The notes: generated from the sequence alone by a model not told the origin. A stretch of 64,000 nt of DNA from UBA8437 sp964646205 (GCA_964646205.1 CAZYAZ010000017.1:10846-74845); one strand, 5' to 3'; shown: positions 52,205 through 62,068, numbered from the stretch's first letter. Numbers and translations: made by a program.

Positions 52205-53881
52205 GTGCATCGGTTTAACAGTCAACTCCAGGAAATGGTCGCTGAGGCGACCGAACGCGGTTTCTTCACGTTCCAGCAGGTGGACGAGTTCCTCCCTGAT
52301 GAAGGCGGTGACGCGACGCTGATCGATTGTGTCGTGATGTTGCTGGAAGAGACCGGCCTGGCACTCAAAGATGACCCGACGGTCGTCGCTGAACAACAAC
52401 GTCGGCAAACCGTGCGGCAGGAAACGGAGAACCAGTTGCTGGTCCCCGAAAACCCTGTCACCTCGCGCGATCCGATTCGCATGTACCTCAGCCAGATGGG
52501 CAGCATTCCGCTGCTGACTCGCGAGCGGGAGATATTTCTGGCCAAGCGGATAGAGATCACCCGCAAACGTCTCCGTCGCACGATCCTGGAATCGGACTTC
52601 GCGTTGCAACATGCGGTGGCAACACTGGAGAAAGTCCAGGCCGGTGAACTTCCTTTCGAACGGACGTTGAGAACCTCCGAGACCGAGAGTGTTCAGAAGG
52701 ATCAGATCACCGGACGGATGCAGCCCAACCTGAGGACGGTGCGGCTGCTGATGCAGGACAACGAGCGTGACTATCGTGAGTTGGCCGAACGGGGCACCGG
52801 TCGCCGTCGTCGCACGGAATTGAAAGAACAGATGTTGTTGCGTCGCCGCAAGATGGCGTCGCTTTGTGAGGAGTTGAGCCTGAGAACGTCCCGTCTCCAG
52901 CCGTTGCTGAAGCGTATGCAACAGTTGGTTGACCGGTTCACTGGATTGCGGCGACAGATCGCGGCCCTGGAAGGGCGACGGAACGCAGCCGAACGCCAGT
53001 TGTGTGAACGTGAACTCGTTGAATTGCAGTTGATGACACTCGAGCCGGTCGACGATTTTATCGTCCGGGTCGAAGAAATCGTTCGACGGTTCGACGACTG
53101 GACCAAGGCCAAGCAGCAACTTTCCAGTGGCAATCTTCGCCTGGTCGTTTCGATCGCCAAGAAATATCGCAATCGCGGGCTGAGTTTCCTGGACCTGATC
53201 CAGGAAGGGAACGCGGGGCTGATGCGTGGGGTCGAAAAATACGAGTACCGCCGAGGTTACAAGTTCTCGACGTACGCCACCTGGTGGATCAGGCAGGCGA
53301 TCACCAGGGCCGTGGCCGATCACGCTCGGACAATCCGTATCCCGGTCCACATGTTCCAGAGCATCTCATCTCTGAAGTCCGAGGCCGAGAAGATTCGACA
53401 GGAAACGGGTCGCGATCCGTCGCCGGAGGAACTGGCCAAGGCAGCAAAAATGACCGTTGATGAAGTCGAACGGATCATGAAGAGCTGGCGGCACCCAGTG
53501 AGCCTGGACACTCCTGTTGGCGAGAGCGAGGACGGGAGCTTCGGCGAACTGCTGCAGGATGGGTCTGAAGGAGGACCGATTGAGGCGGCTGGTCGCGAGA
53601 TGCTGCGAGACAAGATCGCCCAGGTGCTCAAGAGCCTGACGTTTCGTGAACGCGAGATTATCAAGTTGCGGTACGGGCTGGGCGATGGCTACAGCTATAC
53701 GCTCGAAGAGACCGGCCGGATCTTTAAGGTGACCCGGGAACGTATTCGGCAGATCGAGTCGAAAGCACTGAAAAAGTTGCAACACGAGACGCGGACCAAG
53801 CACCTGGTTGGTTTTCTTGGTGAATTGGACGAGGAGAGTGAATCGGAGGAAATGACCGAGACATTTTCGCAGGCCGCGTGA
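52205..53881 (+). CDS. rpoD: Primary sigma-70-family RNA polymerase sigma factor (RpoD/SigA type)
   Basis: 558 residues from a GTG with an AAGGGG site. Region 1.2 is DPIRMYLSQMGSIPLLTREREI (about 89-110). Region 2 starts near 313 (NLRLVVSIAKKYRNRGLSFLDLIQEG ... FSTYATWWIRQAITRA). Region 3 includes IRIPVHMFQSIS and region 4 LTFREREIIKLRYGLGDG with the helix-turn-helix near 500-530. Between regions 1.2 and 2 lies a coiled-coil-like, Arg/Glu-rich non-conserved segment of about 180 residues. It directs promoter recognition for growth genes. Confidence 0.92.
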   Translation: MHRFNSQLQEMVAEATERGFFTFQQVDEFLPDEGGDATLIDCVVMLLEETGLALKDDPTVVAEQQRRQTVRQETENQLLVPENPVTSRDPIRMYLSQMGSIPLLTREREIFLAKRIEITRKRLRRTILESDFALQHAVATLEKVQAGELPFERTLRTSETESVQKDQITGRMQPNLRTVRLLMQDNERDYRELAERGTGRRRRTELKEQMLLRRRKMASLCEELSLRTSRLQPLLKRMQQLVDRFTGLRRQIAALEGRRNAAERQLCERELVELQLMTLEPVDDFIVRVEEIVRRFDDWTKAKQQLSSGNLRLVVSIAKKYRNRGLSFLDLIQEGNAGLMRGVEKYEYRRGYKFSTYATWWIRQAITRAVADHARTIRIPVHMFQSISSLKSEAEKIRQETGRDPSPEELAKAAKMTVDEVERIMKSWRHPVSLDTPVGESEDGSFGELLQDGSEGGPIEAAGREMLRDKIAQVLKSLTFREREIIKLRYGLGDGYSYTLEETGRIFKVTRERIRQIESKALKKLQHETRTKHLVGFLGELDEESESEEMTETFSQAA

Positions 53882-53932
53882 CGTTAGGGCCTGGGAGACA
53901 GCGGCGACGGCCGGCGGGGGATCGACTCGGTG

Positions 53933-54931
53933 CTAGGTGAAAGCCTGGCACGCGAGGATCCCGGGAAGTTCGGCCGGGTCGAGATTTCCACCCGAGACGA
54001 TCCCGACGACGGTTTTGTTTGCGAAGCGGTCGCGATGCACGACCGCTGCGGCCAGTGTGGCGGCACCGGCTCCTTCGACAAGATTGTGGGTTTGGTCGAG
54101 ATAGGTGCGACAGGCTCGGCGGAGATCCTCGTCGGAAACCAGCAACACGTCGTCGACGACCTGTCGCATGATGTCGAGAGTCATTTGGGCCGGAACCCTG
54201 GTCGCGATTCCCTCGGCCCAGGTGTTGGCGGTTTCGGTGGTTGTCCACTGTCCACTGCGCCATGTGTCGGAGACGGCCGAGGCCCCGGCTGATTGGACAC
54301 CGATGACCTGCGTGTTGGGGTGGCAGGCCCTGGCCACGATTCCAGTGCCGCAGATTCCGCTGCCCAGTCCGATGGGGACGAGGATCACGTCCGGATCGGG
54401 ACAGTCCTGGAAGATCTCGTGTGCCATTGTTCCCACGCCGGCGATCAGGGCCGGTTCGTTGGCCGAATGAACGTAGCGGGCCCCGTCGGCGTCGAGTTCT
54501 TCCTCGATGTACTTGCGGGCGGCATCGAAGTCGGTCCCGTGTTCGATGACGGTCGCTCCCAATCGTTTCATCGCATCATTCTTGCCGGGATTGTTGCCAA
54601 CCGGGACAACGATGGTGCACGCGATTCCGGCCTGTTTTGCGGCCATGGCCAGGGACTGTCCATGGTTTCCGGTGGAACATCCCAACAAGCCCGCCTGTCG
54701 GTCTGCGTCGGAGAGTGTGGCCACGAGGTTGAGTCCGCCTCGCACCTTGAACGCACCCACGGGCAAGTGGTTTTCGTGTTTGGCCAAAAACCGGCCGTTG
54801 AACAATGAACCCAGGCCGGGCCATTCGAACAGCGGGGTGGGAGCCAGCGTGCGTCTCACCCGGGGGACAGCATCAAGGATGTCCTGGTACGAGACCGGCA
54901 GGGCTGGGTGTACAGGAACCTGGGAATCCAT
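53933..54931 (-). CDS. Threonine/serine dehydratase-type PLP enzyme
   Basis: 332 residues. The PLP Lys is in GAFKVRGGLN, the phosphate-binding loop is GLGSGICGTG, and GCSTGNHGQSLAMAAK matches fold-type II dehydratases. There is no C-terminal ACT domain, so it resembles the catabolic rather than the biosynthetic threonine deaminase. It deaminates a hydroxy-amino acid to a keto acid and ammonia. It is the last gene after the sugar ABC transporter (5-bp gap), so the imported ligand may be an amino-sugar or hydroxy-amino compound. Confidence 0.85.
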   Translation of the reverse strand: MDSQVPVHPALPVSYQDILDAVPRVRRTLAPTPLFEWPGLGSLFNGRFLAKHENHLPVGAFKVRGGLNLVATLSDADRQAGLLGCSTGNHGQSLAMAAKQAGIACTIVVPVGNNPGKNDAMKRLGATVIEHGTDFDAARKYIEEELDADGARYVHSANEPALIAGVGTMAHEIFQDCPDPDVILVPIGLGSGICGTGIVARACHPNTQVIGVQSAGASAVSDTWRSGQWTTTETANTWAEGIATRVPAQMTLDIMRQVVDDVLLVSDEDLRRACRTYLDQTHNLVEGAGAATLAAAVVHRDRFANKTVVGIVSGGNLDPAELPGILACQAFT

Positions 54932-54936
54932 GGTGG

Positions 54937-55992
54937 TCAGTTGGCCTGGAGCCGGATACGGAGTTGGTCAATTGCCACGGCGGCGATAATGATCAGGCCG
55001 ATCAAAATATCCTGGTAGTGGTCCGAGACGCCAATCAGGACACAGCCGTGCTGGATGACCGTGATAATGCAGGCACCGGCCAATGTGCCCAGGACACTGC
55101 CTCGACCACCGTTGAGACTGCCCCCCCCAATCACGACCGCCGCGATCACTTTCAGTTCCAGGCCCAGTCCCGAGGTCGGATCGCCCTGAGTGAAAACGGT
55201 GAACTGGTACAGTCCGGCGACACCGACAAATAATCCGGCGATGGTGTAGACCAGGATCCTGGTCCGCAGAACGTTGATTCCGCAGAGTCGAGCGGTGGAT
55301 TCATTCGATCCAATGGCGAACAGGTGGCGACCGAATACCGTGTATCGCAGTACCAGGGCAACCAGCACGGCCAGGATCAACATGATCCAGACACCGGGCG
55401 ACACCAGTAACCAGCCGGGGTCGGGAAACGGATCCCGGATGGCAGAGACCATGTCTGGGACCTTTCCGAAGGCACGAATGGGCGTGTTGCCGGAGATCGT
55501 CTTGCCGGTTCCCTGGAAGATGGTCATCGTGCCCAGGGTGACGATGAAAGGGACGAGCCGCAGCAGGCTGATCAGGCCACCGTTGATCAGGCCACACAGG
55601 GCACCGGTCAATAGACCGATGGATACGGCGGCGGCGGACAGTGTTACGGATTGGCCTGTCGAGAGGGTGGCCGCATCGCCGAGCAACCAGGCGTGACCGT
55701 CGCGATAGACCCACGCGATCACCGTTGCGGTCATCGCGATGGCGGTGCCCGCCGAGAGGTCGATTCCACCGGCGATGATGATCAGTGTCATCCCCAGTGC
55801 AGCGACGCCCACCATCGAGGAGTGGTCCAGCACAACCTGGAGGCTGGCCTTGCTGAAAAACTGTGGTTGGCGATCCTCACCAATGGCGACATTGTATTCG
55901 ATGGCACCGAAGATCAATGCCACGAGCACCAGGCCGAGCAATGGTCCGAGGGACCAGGCGAGATTCGACAATCGGCTTCCACCGGCATTCAT
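54937..55992 (-). CDS. Sugar ABC transporter permease (RbsC-like)
   Basis: 351 residues with about nine to ten helices. Family signatures are TLIIIAGGIDLSAGTAIAMT, PFIVTLGTMTIFQGTG and TSGLGLELKVIAAVVIGGGSLNGGRGS. It forms the membrane channel of a ribose/xylose-type importer. The start overlaps the ATPase stop by 4 bp. Confidence 0.92.
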   Translation of the reverse strand: MNAGGSRLSNLAWSLGPLLGLVLVALIFGAIEYNVAIGEDRQPQFFSKASLQVVLDHSSMVGVAALGMTLIIIAGGIDLSAGTAIAMTATVIAWVYRDGHAWLLGDAATLSTGQSVTLSAAAVSIGLLTGALCGLINGGLISLLRLVPFIVTLGTMTIFQGTGKTISGNTPIRAFGKVPDMVSAIRDPFPDPGWLLVSPGVWIMLILAVLVALVLRYTVFGRHLFAIGSNESTARLCGINVLRTRILVYTIAGLFVGVAGLYQFTVFTQGDPTSGLGLELKVIAAVVIGGGSLNGGRGSVLGTLAGACIITVIQHGCVLIGVSDHYQDILIGLIIIAAVAIDQLRIRLQAN

Positions 55993-57485
55993 ACGACAGT
56001 CGCCTCGCCACCAATGGCACAGTTGATCAACGATTCTTCGGTCCAGTCGGAGGCCGCCCGGATTTCCTGCAAGCGGCCACGAGCCAGCACGGCCACGCGG
56101 TCGCAGATGGCCAGCAACTCGGGAGTATAGGAACTGACGAACAGTATCGCCTTGCCGGCGGCCGCCTGTTCGCCCACGAGTCGGTACACCTCGGCCTTGG
56201 TGCCCACATCGATGCCCCTGGTTGGTTCGTCCAGCAACAGGACATCGGCGTCCTGGTGCAGGACACGGGCCAGCGCCACTTTCTGCTGGTTTCCGCCGGA
56301 GAGTTCCTGGACCGTCTGTTCCGGTGAAACGGCCTTGATCTCGAGTTCGGCCATGCAGTCGGTGACAGCATCGTGCCGGTCGCGGAGGTTGAGCCAGCCC
56401 ATGCGGGAGTAGGGGGCCAGATGACTGTAGGTGATGTTGTCGGACAACGATCGATCCTGGGCCAGCCCCTCGTCCTTGCGGTCTTCGGAGACAAGGGCAA
56501 GACCGGCCTGGATCATGGTCCGGGGGCGTGGGGTTCGTAGGACACCACCGACACGAACCGTTCCCGAAACAACCGGGTCCAATCCAAACAGGCAGCGGAG
56601 CATTTCGGTGCGTCCGGCACCGACCAGGCCGGCGATGCCAAGAATCTCACCCCTGTGCAGAACGAGGTCAATGTCGCGAGGGATTGGACGACCAGACAGG
56701 CTCTCGAGGTCGAGGATTGGCTCACCCGCGGTGTGAGGCACCGTGGGGAAAAGTTCGTCGACCTGGCGACCCACCATCATCGAGACGATTTCCGGTTCGG
56801 TGGTTCCTTCGAGAACTCCGGCACCGGCCACTTGCCCGTCCCGGAGTACCGTGTAGTCGTCACAAAGTTCGCGGACTTCCTCCAGGAAATGACTGATGTA
56901 GACCACACCAATTCCATCGGTGCGTAGTCGCTTGATCACCTCGAAGAGTTGCCGGACGTCCTGGCCGGTGAGCGAACTGGTGGGTTCATCGAAGACGATG
57001 ACACGGGCGTTGCCGATCAGTGCCCGGGCAATCTCGACCAGTTGCTGGGCCCCGACGGAGAGTTGGCCGACAGGCGTGTCGAGTTGAAGCTCGGGATGGC
57101 CCAGGCGATCGAGGACTTCACGAACACGGGGCCGCTGTCGGGGTCGGTTGAGAAGTCCTTTCCGGCTCTCTTCCTGCCCGAGCATGATGTTGTCTTCGAC
57201 CGAGAGGTCCGGGGCGAGGTTGAGTTCCTGATAGATCATCGCGATGCCGGCATCGCGCGCCGACGAGGGGCCGGTTGGTCGATAGGGCACACCGTCGACT
57301 TGCATGGTTCCGGTGTCGGCCTGGCAGGCACCGCTGAGCACTTTCATCAGGGTGCTCTTGCCGGCCCCGTTCTCTCCGATCAGGGCCATGACCCGGCCGG
57401 CGCTCAATGCAAACGAAACCTCATCGAGTGCCTGAGTGGCACCGAACCGTTTGCCGATCCCAGACATGCCGAGCAGTGAAGGCAT
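55989..57485 (-). CDS. Sugar ABC transporter ATP-binding protein (RbsA-like)
   Basis: 498 residues with two fused nucleotide-binding domains. Domain 1 has Walker A GENGAGKST (about 38-46), signature LSVGAQQ and Walker B VIVFDEPTS. Domain 2 has a degenerate Walker A, GLVGAGRTE, signature LSGGNQQK and Walker B VLLLDEPTRGID. This asymmetry is normal for RbsA/XylG/MglA. It energises uptake with the adjacent permease and binding protein. Confidence 0.93.
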   Translation of the reverse strand: MPSLLGMSGIGKRFGATQALDEVSFALSAGRVMALIGENGAGKSTLMKVLSGACQADTGTMQVDGVPYRPTGPSSARDAGIAMIYQELNLAPDLSVEDNIMLGQEESRKGLLNRPRQRPRVREVLDRLGHPELQLDTPVGQLSVGAQQLVEIARALIGNARVIVFDEPTSSLTGQDVRQLFEVIKRLRTDGIGVVYISHFLEEVRELCDDYTVLRDGQVAGAGVLEGTTEPEIVSMMVGRQVDELFPTVPHTAGEPILDLESLSGRPIPRDIDLVLHRGEILGIAGLVGAGRTEMLRCLFGLDPVVSGTVRVGGVLRTPRPRTMIQAGLALVSEDRKDEGLAQDRSLSDNITYSHLAPYSRMGWLNLRDRHDAVTDCMAELEIKAVSPEQTVQELSGGNQQKVALARVLHQDADVLLLDEPTRGIDVGTKAEVYRLVGEQAAAGKAILFVSSYTPELLAICDRVAVLARGRLQEIRAASDWTEESLINCAIGGEATVV

Positions 57486-57527
57486 AGGGGCGAGCGGGAA
57501 GAGGAATTGGGACGAGGGCGAGCCTGC

Positions 57528-58559
57528 CTACGGAGCGTGTTTCTTGGGACTGAGAACCGAGGCGATCTTTTCGTCGTCCTTGTTCTCTGCCGTGGCCACG
57601 TACTCTCCGGTGGAGATGCGTTTGTCGACCGTCTCTCCAGCCAGGTGAGCCGCCATGGTCTTGACGGCGACATATCCCATGTTGACCGGGTCCTGCAGGA
57701 CGACACCGTGCACGGTGTCGTTGGCCAAACCTTCGATCATCCGTGGACTGGAATCGAACGCGACAAACTTGACCTTGGACGTCAGCTTGTTGTCTTCCAG
57801 TGCCGCCAGCATGCCCTTGTTGTGGGGCTCACAAACCGTGAAGACTCCATCGACCTCACCCTTGAACTTCAGGAGCATTGATGTCGACTTGAGCTTGGCT
57901 TCACTGATGTCGGAGGTGGCTCGCTGATTTTCGGAGAGCACCTTGATGCCGGGGAATTCCTTGTTCAAGGTTTCCAGGAAACCCCGTTCGCGGTTTTCGG
58001 TGCTTTGGCTACCGACCTGGTAACGCAGCATGATCACCTCGCCCTTGGCATCAAGCAATTGGCCCATTCGCCGCGCGGCCATCACACCTCCCTTGAAGTT
58101 GTCCGTGGCCACGTAGCTGACGTAGGCGTTTTCGTCGACCAGTCCACTGTCGAAAACCACCGTGGGGATCTTGCGGGATTTGGCCCGAGTGATGACCGGG
58201 ACCATTGCCTCGCGATCAATCGGCGCCAGGCAGATTCCATCCACTCCGCTGACGATGAATCCGTCGAGAATCTGTATCTGGCCATCCTTGTCGCCCTCGT
58301 GCTGGGTCCCTTTCCAGACGACCTCGACGTTGCCAAGTTCCTTGGCGGCTGTCTCGGCACCATGGCGAACCGAGAGCCAGAAGTCGTGGGAGGTGCCCTT
58401 GGGGATGACGGCGATCCGGTATTTCTTTTTGCCACCGGTGCTGCCGGTGCTTGAGCCTGCCGAGGGAGTCACGCCGGGCGACTGGGTGTCACCGTTGTCG
58501 GGACATCCACAAACCAGCAGGGCACAGGGGATCAGGGCCAGGGAGAGCAGGCGGCGCAT
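57528..58559 (-). CDS. Sugar-binding lipoprotein (RbsB-like)
   Basis: 343 residues. The lipobox region LLVCGC and a Ser/Gly/Thr-rich linker precede the periplasmic-binding-protein-I fold (YRIAVIPKGTSHDFWLSVRHG, DGICLAPIDREAMVPVI, VSYVATDNFKGGVMAA, FVAFDSSPRMIEGL). It captures the ligand for the importer. ATG 58559 has GGAG 8 nt upstream, and a promoter is predicted at 58598-58626. It is the first gene of the four-gene operon. Confidence 0.92.
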   Translation of the reverse strand: MRRLLSLALIPCALLVCGCPDNGDTQSPGVTPSAGSSTGSTGGKKKYRIAVIPKGTSHDFWLSVRHGAETAAKELGNVEVVWKGTQHEGDKDGQIQILDGFIVSGVDGICLAPIDREAMVPVITRAKSRKIPTVVFDSGLVDENAYVSYVATDNFKGGVMAARRMGQLLDAKGEVIMLRYQVGSQSTENRERGFLETLNKEFPGIKVLSENQRATSDISEAKLKSTSMLLKFKGEVDGVFTVCEPHNKGMLAALEDNKLTSKVKFVAFDSSPRMIEGLANDTVHGVVLQDPVNMGYVAVKTMAAHLAGETVDKRISTGEYVATAENKDDEKIASVLSPKKHAP

Positions 58560-58597
58560 CGGAGGAACTCCAGAAGGGACCAAGCCATCAAGGTTTC

Positions 58598-58626
58598 ATC
58601 GTATCAGCCATCTCGGGGCAGGCAAA
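58598..58626 (-). promoter_or_regulatory. Putative promoter of the sugar ABC operon
   Basis: On the minus strand TTTGCC and TACGAT are separated by 17 bp, about 39 nt before the ATG. Confidence 0.35.
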
Positions 58627-58725
58627 GTACTCACCTCGTCACCGGAGCCGCGAGAAAAAGTGGTTTTCTCCAACGAAGGGATTCGATAAGGTACCCGGCT
58701 CGCCGAGGCTCCTCCGGATACTCAT

Positions 58726-60015
58726 ATGTCGATGGCATCGCTTGAGACAGATCGCCTGCCGCCGCTTTCGCGGGACGGTTGTTTTTGGGGGATGACGACG
58801 ACCCAGTTGCTGGGTGCCTTCAATGACAACCTGTTCAAACAACTGGTGCTGCTGTATTGCCTGACAGAGGTTGGAGAGGAGGGCGGGGATTACCAGCCGG
58901 TGGCCTTTTTCCTGTTTTCCATTCCGTTTGTTTTCGGTTCGGGGTTTTCTGGATTTCTGGCCGACCGTTTCAGCAAGCGGTCGCTGATCGTCGGATGCAA
59001 GTTCGGTGAGATCGCGGTGATGGTCGCCGGCGTGTTCGCCTTTGGCCTGGGCGGATTGTGGCCCCCGCTGGTGGTCCTGTTCCTGATGGGGGTGCAGAGC
59101 ACTGTTTTCGGACCGTCAAAATATGGCATTTTGCCCGAGATGCTGCGGCCGCGGGATCTGCCATCGGCCAATGGAATTATCCAGATGACGACATTCGTGG
59201 CGGTGATCTTCGGCGGGGCACTGGCCGGTGTGTTGAAGGAGTTGACCAACGAATACCAGGTCGCCGGACTGCAGTGGATCTGCTGGGGTTGCGTGGCGAT
59301 CGCGGTGCTCGGCACCGTGTTGTCGTTCACCGTTCGAAGTACTCCAGTGGCCGTTCCGAACCTGCAGTTCACACCCTCGATGCTCTGTGCACTGGATCGT
59401 CCGACACGGATCCTGTTGCGGCAAGATCGCATCGCGCTGAAAGTGCTTTTGATTTCCAGCCTGTTCTGGTTCGTTGGTGGAACGGTCCACCAGTTGGTCA
59501 ACGAATTCGGCGTTTACCAGTGGAAGATCGGCGACGCCAAGACCAGCCTGTTGCTGGCGTCGATTGGCGTGGGGATTGCCGTCGGTTGTATTTCGGCGAC
59601 GCGGCTTTCGCGGCATCGCATCAATTTTGCGCTGGTCAATCGTGGAGCGTGGGGAATGGCCGGCTGCCTGGTGGCATTGTGGTCGATCGCGAAGGTTGCC
59701 CCACTGCCGGTTCCGGGGCCATGGATTTCGGCCGCCGCCGGCGTGTTGTTGGTGCTGGGTTTCTGTGCGGGGATCTTCGTTGTTCCATTGCAGGTGTTCT
59801 TGCAGGTGTGCCCAACTCCGGATCTGAAGGGGCGGATGATGGGGACGATGAACCTGATCAATTTCTGCGGCATCGTCCTCTCGGCGGTCGCCTTCTTTCT
59901 CCTTCGTACCCTGCTGGGAGCGTTGGATCTGCCGATCAGTTGGACATTCCCGGCACTGGCAACGGTCGTTCTTCCGGTGGCGTTGCTGTTTCGTCCGCCC
60001 GAGCAGGAACTGTAG
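58726..60015 (+). CDS. MFS transporter, lysophospholipid-transporter LplT-like
   Basis: 429 residues with about 12 helices. QLLGAFNDNLFKQLV near the start is the LplT signature; GFLADRFSKR is the MFS loop 2-3 motif, and QSTVFGPSKYGILPEML is also typical of the LplT group. LplT homologues import lysophospholipids for re-acylation; the fused acyltransferase found in some relatives is absent here. The start among the ATGs at 58726 and 58732 is uncertain. Confidence 0.85.
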   Translation: MSMASLETDRLPPLSRDGCFWGMTTTQLLGAFNDNLFKQLVLLYCLTEVGEEGGDYQPVAFFLFSIPFVFGSGFSGFLADRFSKRSLIVGCKFGEIAVMVAGVFAFGLGGLWPPLVVLFLMGVQSTVFGPSKYGILPEMLRPRDLPSANGIIQMTTFVAVIFGGALAGVLKELTNEYQVAGLQWICWGCVAIAVLGTVLSFTVRSTPVAVPNLQFTPSMLCALDRPTRILLRQDRIALKVLLISSLFWFVGGTVHQLVNEFGVYQWKIGDAKTSLLLASIGVGIAVGCISATRLSRHRINFALVNRGAWGMAGCLVALWSIAKVAPLPVPGPWISAAAGVLLVLGFCAGIFVVPLQVFLQVCPTPDLKGRMMGTMNLINFCGIVLSAVAFFLLRTLLGALDLPISWTFPALATVVLPVALLFRPPEQEL

Positions 60016-60066
60016 AGGTACCGGTGCCGTGGGGCAGGCCGTACTGCTCGACGGACTGGTCGCCGG

Positions 60067-61914
60067 TTACTCGTTGCCTTCGACGACCGGCAGTTCCAGT
60101 TCCTGGATCAGCCGGGCCGATTCGTCGTCGGCGAGGTCACTATGGCAGGCGGCCGGCGCATCGTCCTCGCCCTGCATGGTGCCACGGGTCTTGGCTGCCA
60201 GGCGATGAATTTCATCAGGACTCAGCACTCCACGCTGTTCCAGAATCTGCTGCTGCTCGTCGCTGAGCGCATCGGAGACACGCGCCTTGTCCCAGGCGTA
60301 GGCTTCGTCGTTGCCGGAAAGGAAATCGGTGATTTCCTTGGAGATCCGGACGCTGCACCAGTCGTGGCCACACATGGCACAAAAGTCGGTGTCGACATCA
60401 AGGTCCTCGTCGTGCAGTGCACGAGCCGTGTCGGTGTCGAAAGCGAGTTCGAAATGTTTTTCCCAGTTCAGCGCAGCTCGGGCCTTGGTCAACTCGTCGT
60501 CGTGATCACGGGTGCCGGGAATCCCCAGAGCGATGTCGGCAGCGTGAGCGGCGATCTTGTAGGCGATGCACCCCTGTTTGACGTCGTCCTTCTTGGGCAA
60601 CCCGAGGTGCTCCTTGGGGGTGACGTAGCAGAGCATGCTCGCACCGTGGTAACCGGCCGATGTCGCGCCGATCGCACTGGTGATGTGGTCGTAACCGGGA
60701 AAAATGTCGGTGACCAGCGGGCCAAGCACGTAGAACGGGGCCCCGTGGCACAGGTTCCGCTGCAACTTCATGTTGTATTCGATCTGGTCCAGCGGTACGT
60801 GACCGGGACCCTCGCACATCACTTGCACGCCCTGTCGCCAGGCCCGCTCGGTCAGTTCACCAATCACCGCCAGTTCGGCCAACTGGGCCGCGTCAGTGGC
60901 ATCGGCCAGTCCGCCGGGACGCAGGCCGTCACCGATCGAAAAGCTGACGTCCCACTTCCGCATGACCTGGCAGATCTCCTCCCACAGTGTGTACATCGGG
61001 TTCTGCTTGCCGTGGTGGATCATCCATTTGGCCAGCAGCGATCCGCCCCGGCTGACAATGCCGATCAATCGTTCGCGGACCAGTGGCAGGTGCTCCTGGA
61101 CGACACCGGCATGGATGGTGAAGTAGTCGACGCCTTGTCGAGCCTGGTGTTCGAGGGTCTCGAGGATCATGTCACGATCGAGATCTTCGATCTTGCGGTC
61201 GATGATCATCGAGTACAGGGGCACGGTGCCGATTGGTACGGTGCTGTTGCGCAGGATTGCATCACGGCACTCGTCGAGATCACCTCCGGTCGAGAGGTCC
61301 ATGACGGTGTCGGCTTTCCACTGCTCGGCCCATTTCAGCTTCTCGACCTCTTCATCGGTCCCCGAGGAGACCGGAGAGGCACCCATGTTGGCGTTGACCT
61401 TGGTCTTGGAGGCACGGCCGATAGCCATGGGGTCGAGTTGATACCCGAGATGCGTGATGTTGGCCGGGATGATCATCCGTCCGGCGGCGACCTCGTCCCG
61501 CACCTGTTCGGGACTCAGGTGGTCCTCACGCTCGGCAACTCTGGTCATTTGTGGGGTGATCGTGCCGAGTCGTGCGTGTTCGAGTTGGGTGATGGCGACA
61601 AAACCTCCTGGCGGTTGCCAGGCTTCGGCCGTCTCGCGGTTGGATTCGTGTCCCGGTCTCAGTTCCCAGTCCTCGGGCATGAAGTCCCAGGCCGTCTGAT
61701 TGGACGGCAGGGGCATACCGGGTGTGTCCGGGGACGAGTAGGTCCAAGCGCCGGCCTGGCCTGCGGCAATCCTCGGTGCCAGGGCAAAGCTGCCCGGCGT
61801 GGTTCCCTCGGAATTGCTAGAGGGATTTTGTCCCAACGGAGGCAATTCGTAATGACGATCGGAACCCGGAGCGGGTGTGGTGTTGTCGTTGGATTGGGTG
61901 GTTTCGGTGCTCAC
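60067..61914 (-). CDS. thiC: Phosphomethylpyrimidine synthase
   Basis: 615 residues. It converts aminoimidazole ribotide to HMP-phosphate in thiamine synthesis, a radical-SAM reaction. The C-terminal cluster motif is CAMCGHDWC (CxxCxxxxC). The barrel shows GTVPLYSMI, FTIHAGVVQEH, GDGLRPGG, MCEGPGHVP and TAIGATSAGYHGASMLCYVTPKEH. It starts at a GTG with a strong GGAGGAGG site. The leader is short and shows no TPP riboswitch. Confidence 0.97.
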   Translation of the reverse strand: MSTETTQSNDNTTPAPGSDRHYELPPLGQNPSSNSEGTTPGSFALAPRIAAGQAGAWTYSSPDTPGMPLPSNQTAWDFMPEDWELRPGHESNRETAEAWQPPGGFVAITQLEHARLGTITPQMTRVAEREDHLSPEQVRDEVAAGRMIIPANITHLGYQLDPMAIGRASKTKVNANMGASPVSSGTDEEVEKLKWAEQWKADTVMDLSTGGDLDECRDAILRNSTVPIGTVPLYSMIIDRKIEDLDRDMILETLEHQARQGVDYFTIHAGVVQEHLPLVRERLIGIVSRGGSLLAKWMIHHGKQNPMYTLWEEICQVMRKWDVSFSIGDGLRPGGLADATDAAQLAELAVIGELTERAWRQGVQVMCEGPGHVPLDQIEYNMKLQRNLCHGAPFYVLGPLVTDIFPGYDHITSAIGATSAGYHGASMLCYVTPKEHLGLPKKDDVKQGCIAYKIAAHAADIALGIPGTRDHDDELTKARAALNWEKHFELAFDTDTARALHDEDLDVDTDFCAMCGHDWCSVRISKEITDFLSGNDEAYAWDKARVSDALSDEQQQILEQRGVLSPDEIHRLAAKTRGTMQGEDDAPAACHSDLADDESARLIQELELPVVEGNE

Positions 61915-61949
61915 GCGACCGGTCCTCCTCCGTGAGTGCGGTTAGCCGC

Positions 61950-61980
61950 CTTATACTATACGGAGACCGTGAAAATTCAA
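61950..61980 (-). promoter_or_regulatory. Putative thiC promoter
   Basis: On the minus strand TTGAAT and TATAAG are separated by 19 bp, about 36 nt before the GTG. An overlapping TATAGT could serve instead. Confidence 0.35.
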
Positions 61981-62068
61981 TGAGGTGAGGTCCAGTTGGA
62001 CTCAGGTTGAGTGGGATTGGGCCATGGTGTTCAACGGTCGTGTTTGTTTGGGGATGACGAGGTGAACA

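Noticed and set aside
58652..58670. GAGAAAA/TTTTCTC hairpin as a terminator
   Set aside because: It is short and AT-rich with no T run after it on either strand, and it sits between divergent promoters.
60142..61935. 597-codon plus-strand ORF opposite thiC
   Set aside because: It is antisense to an unambiguous thiC. The composition is rich in Gly, Val and Asp and has no domain motifs.
61915..62068. TPP riboswitch upstream of thiC
   Set aside because: The leader is short. It lacks CTGAGA and the other conserved thi-box blocks; only a lone CTGAGT was seen.
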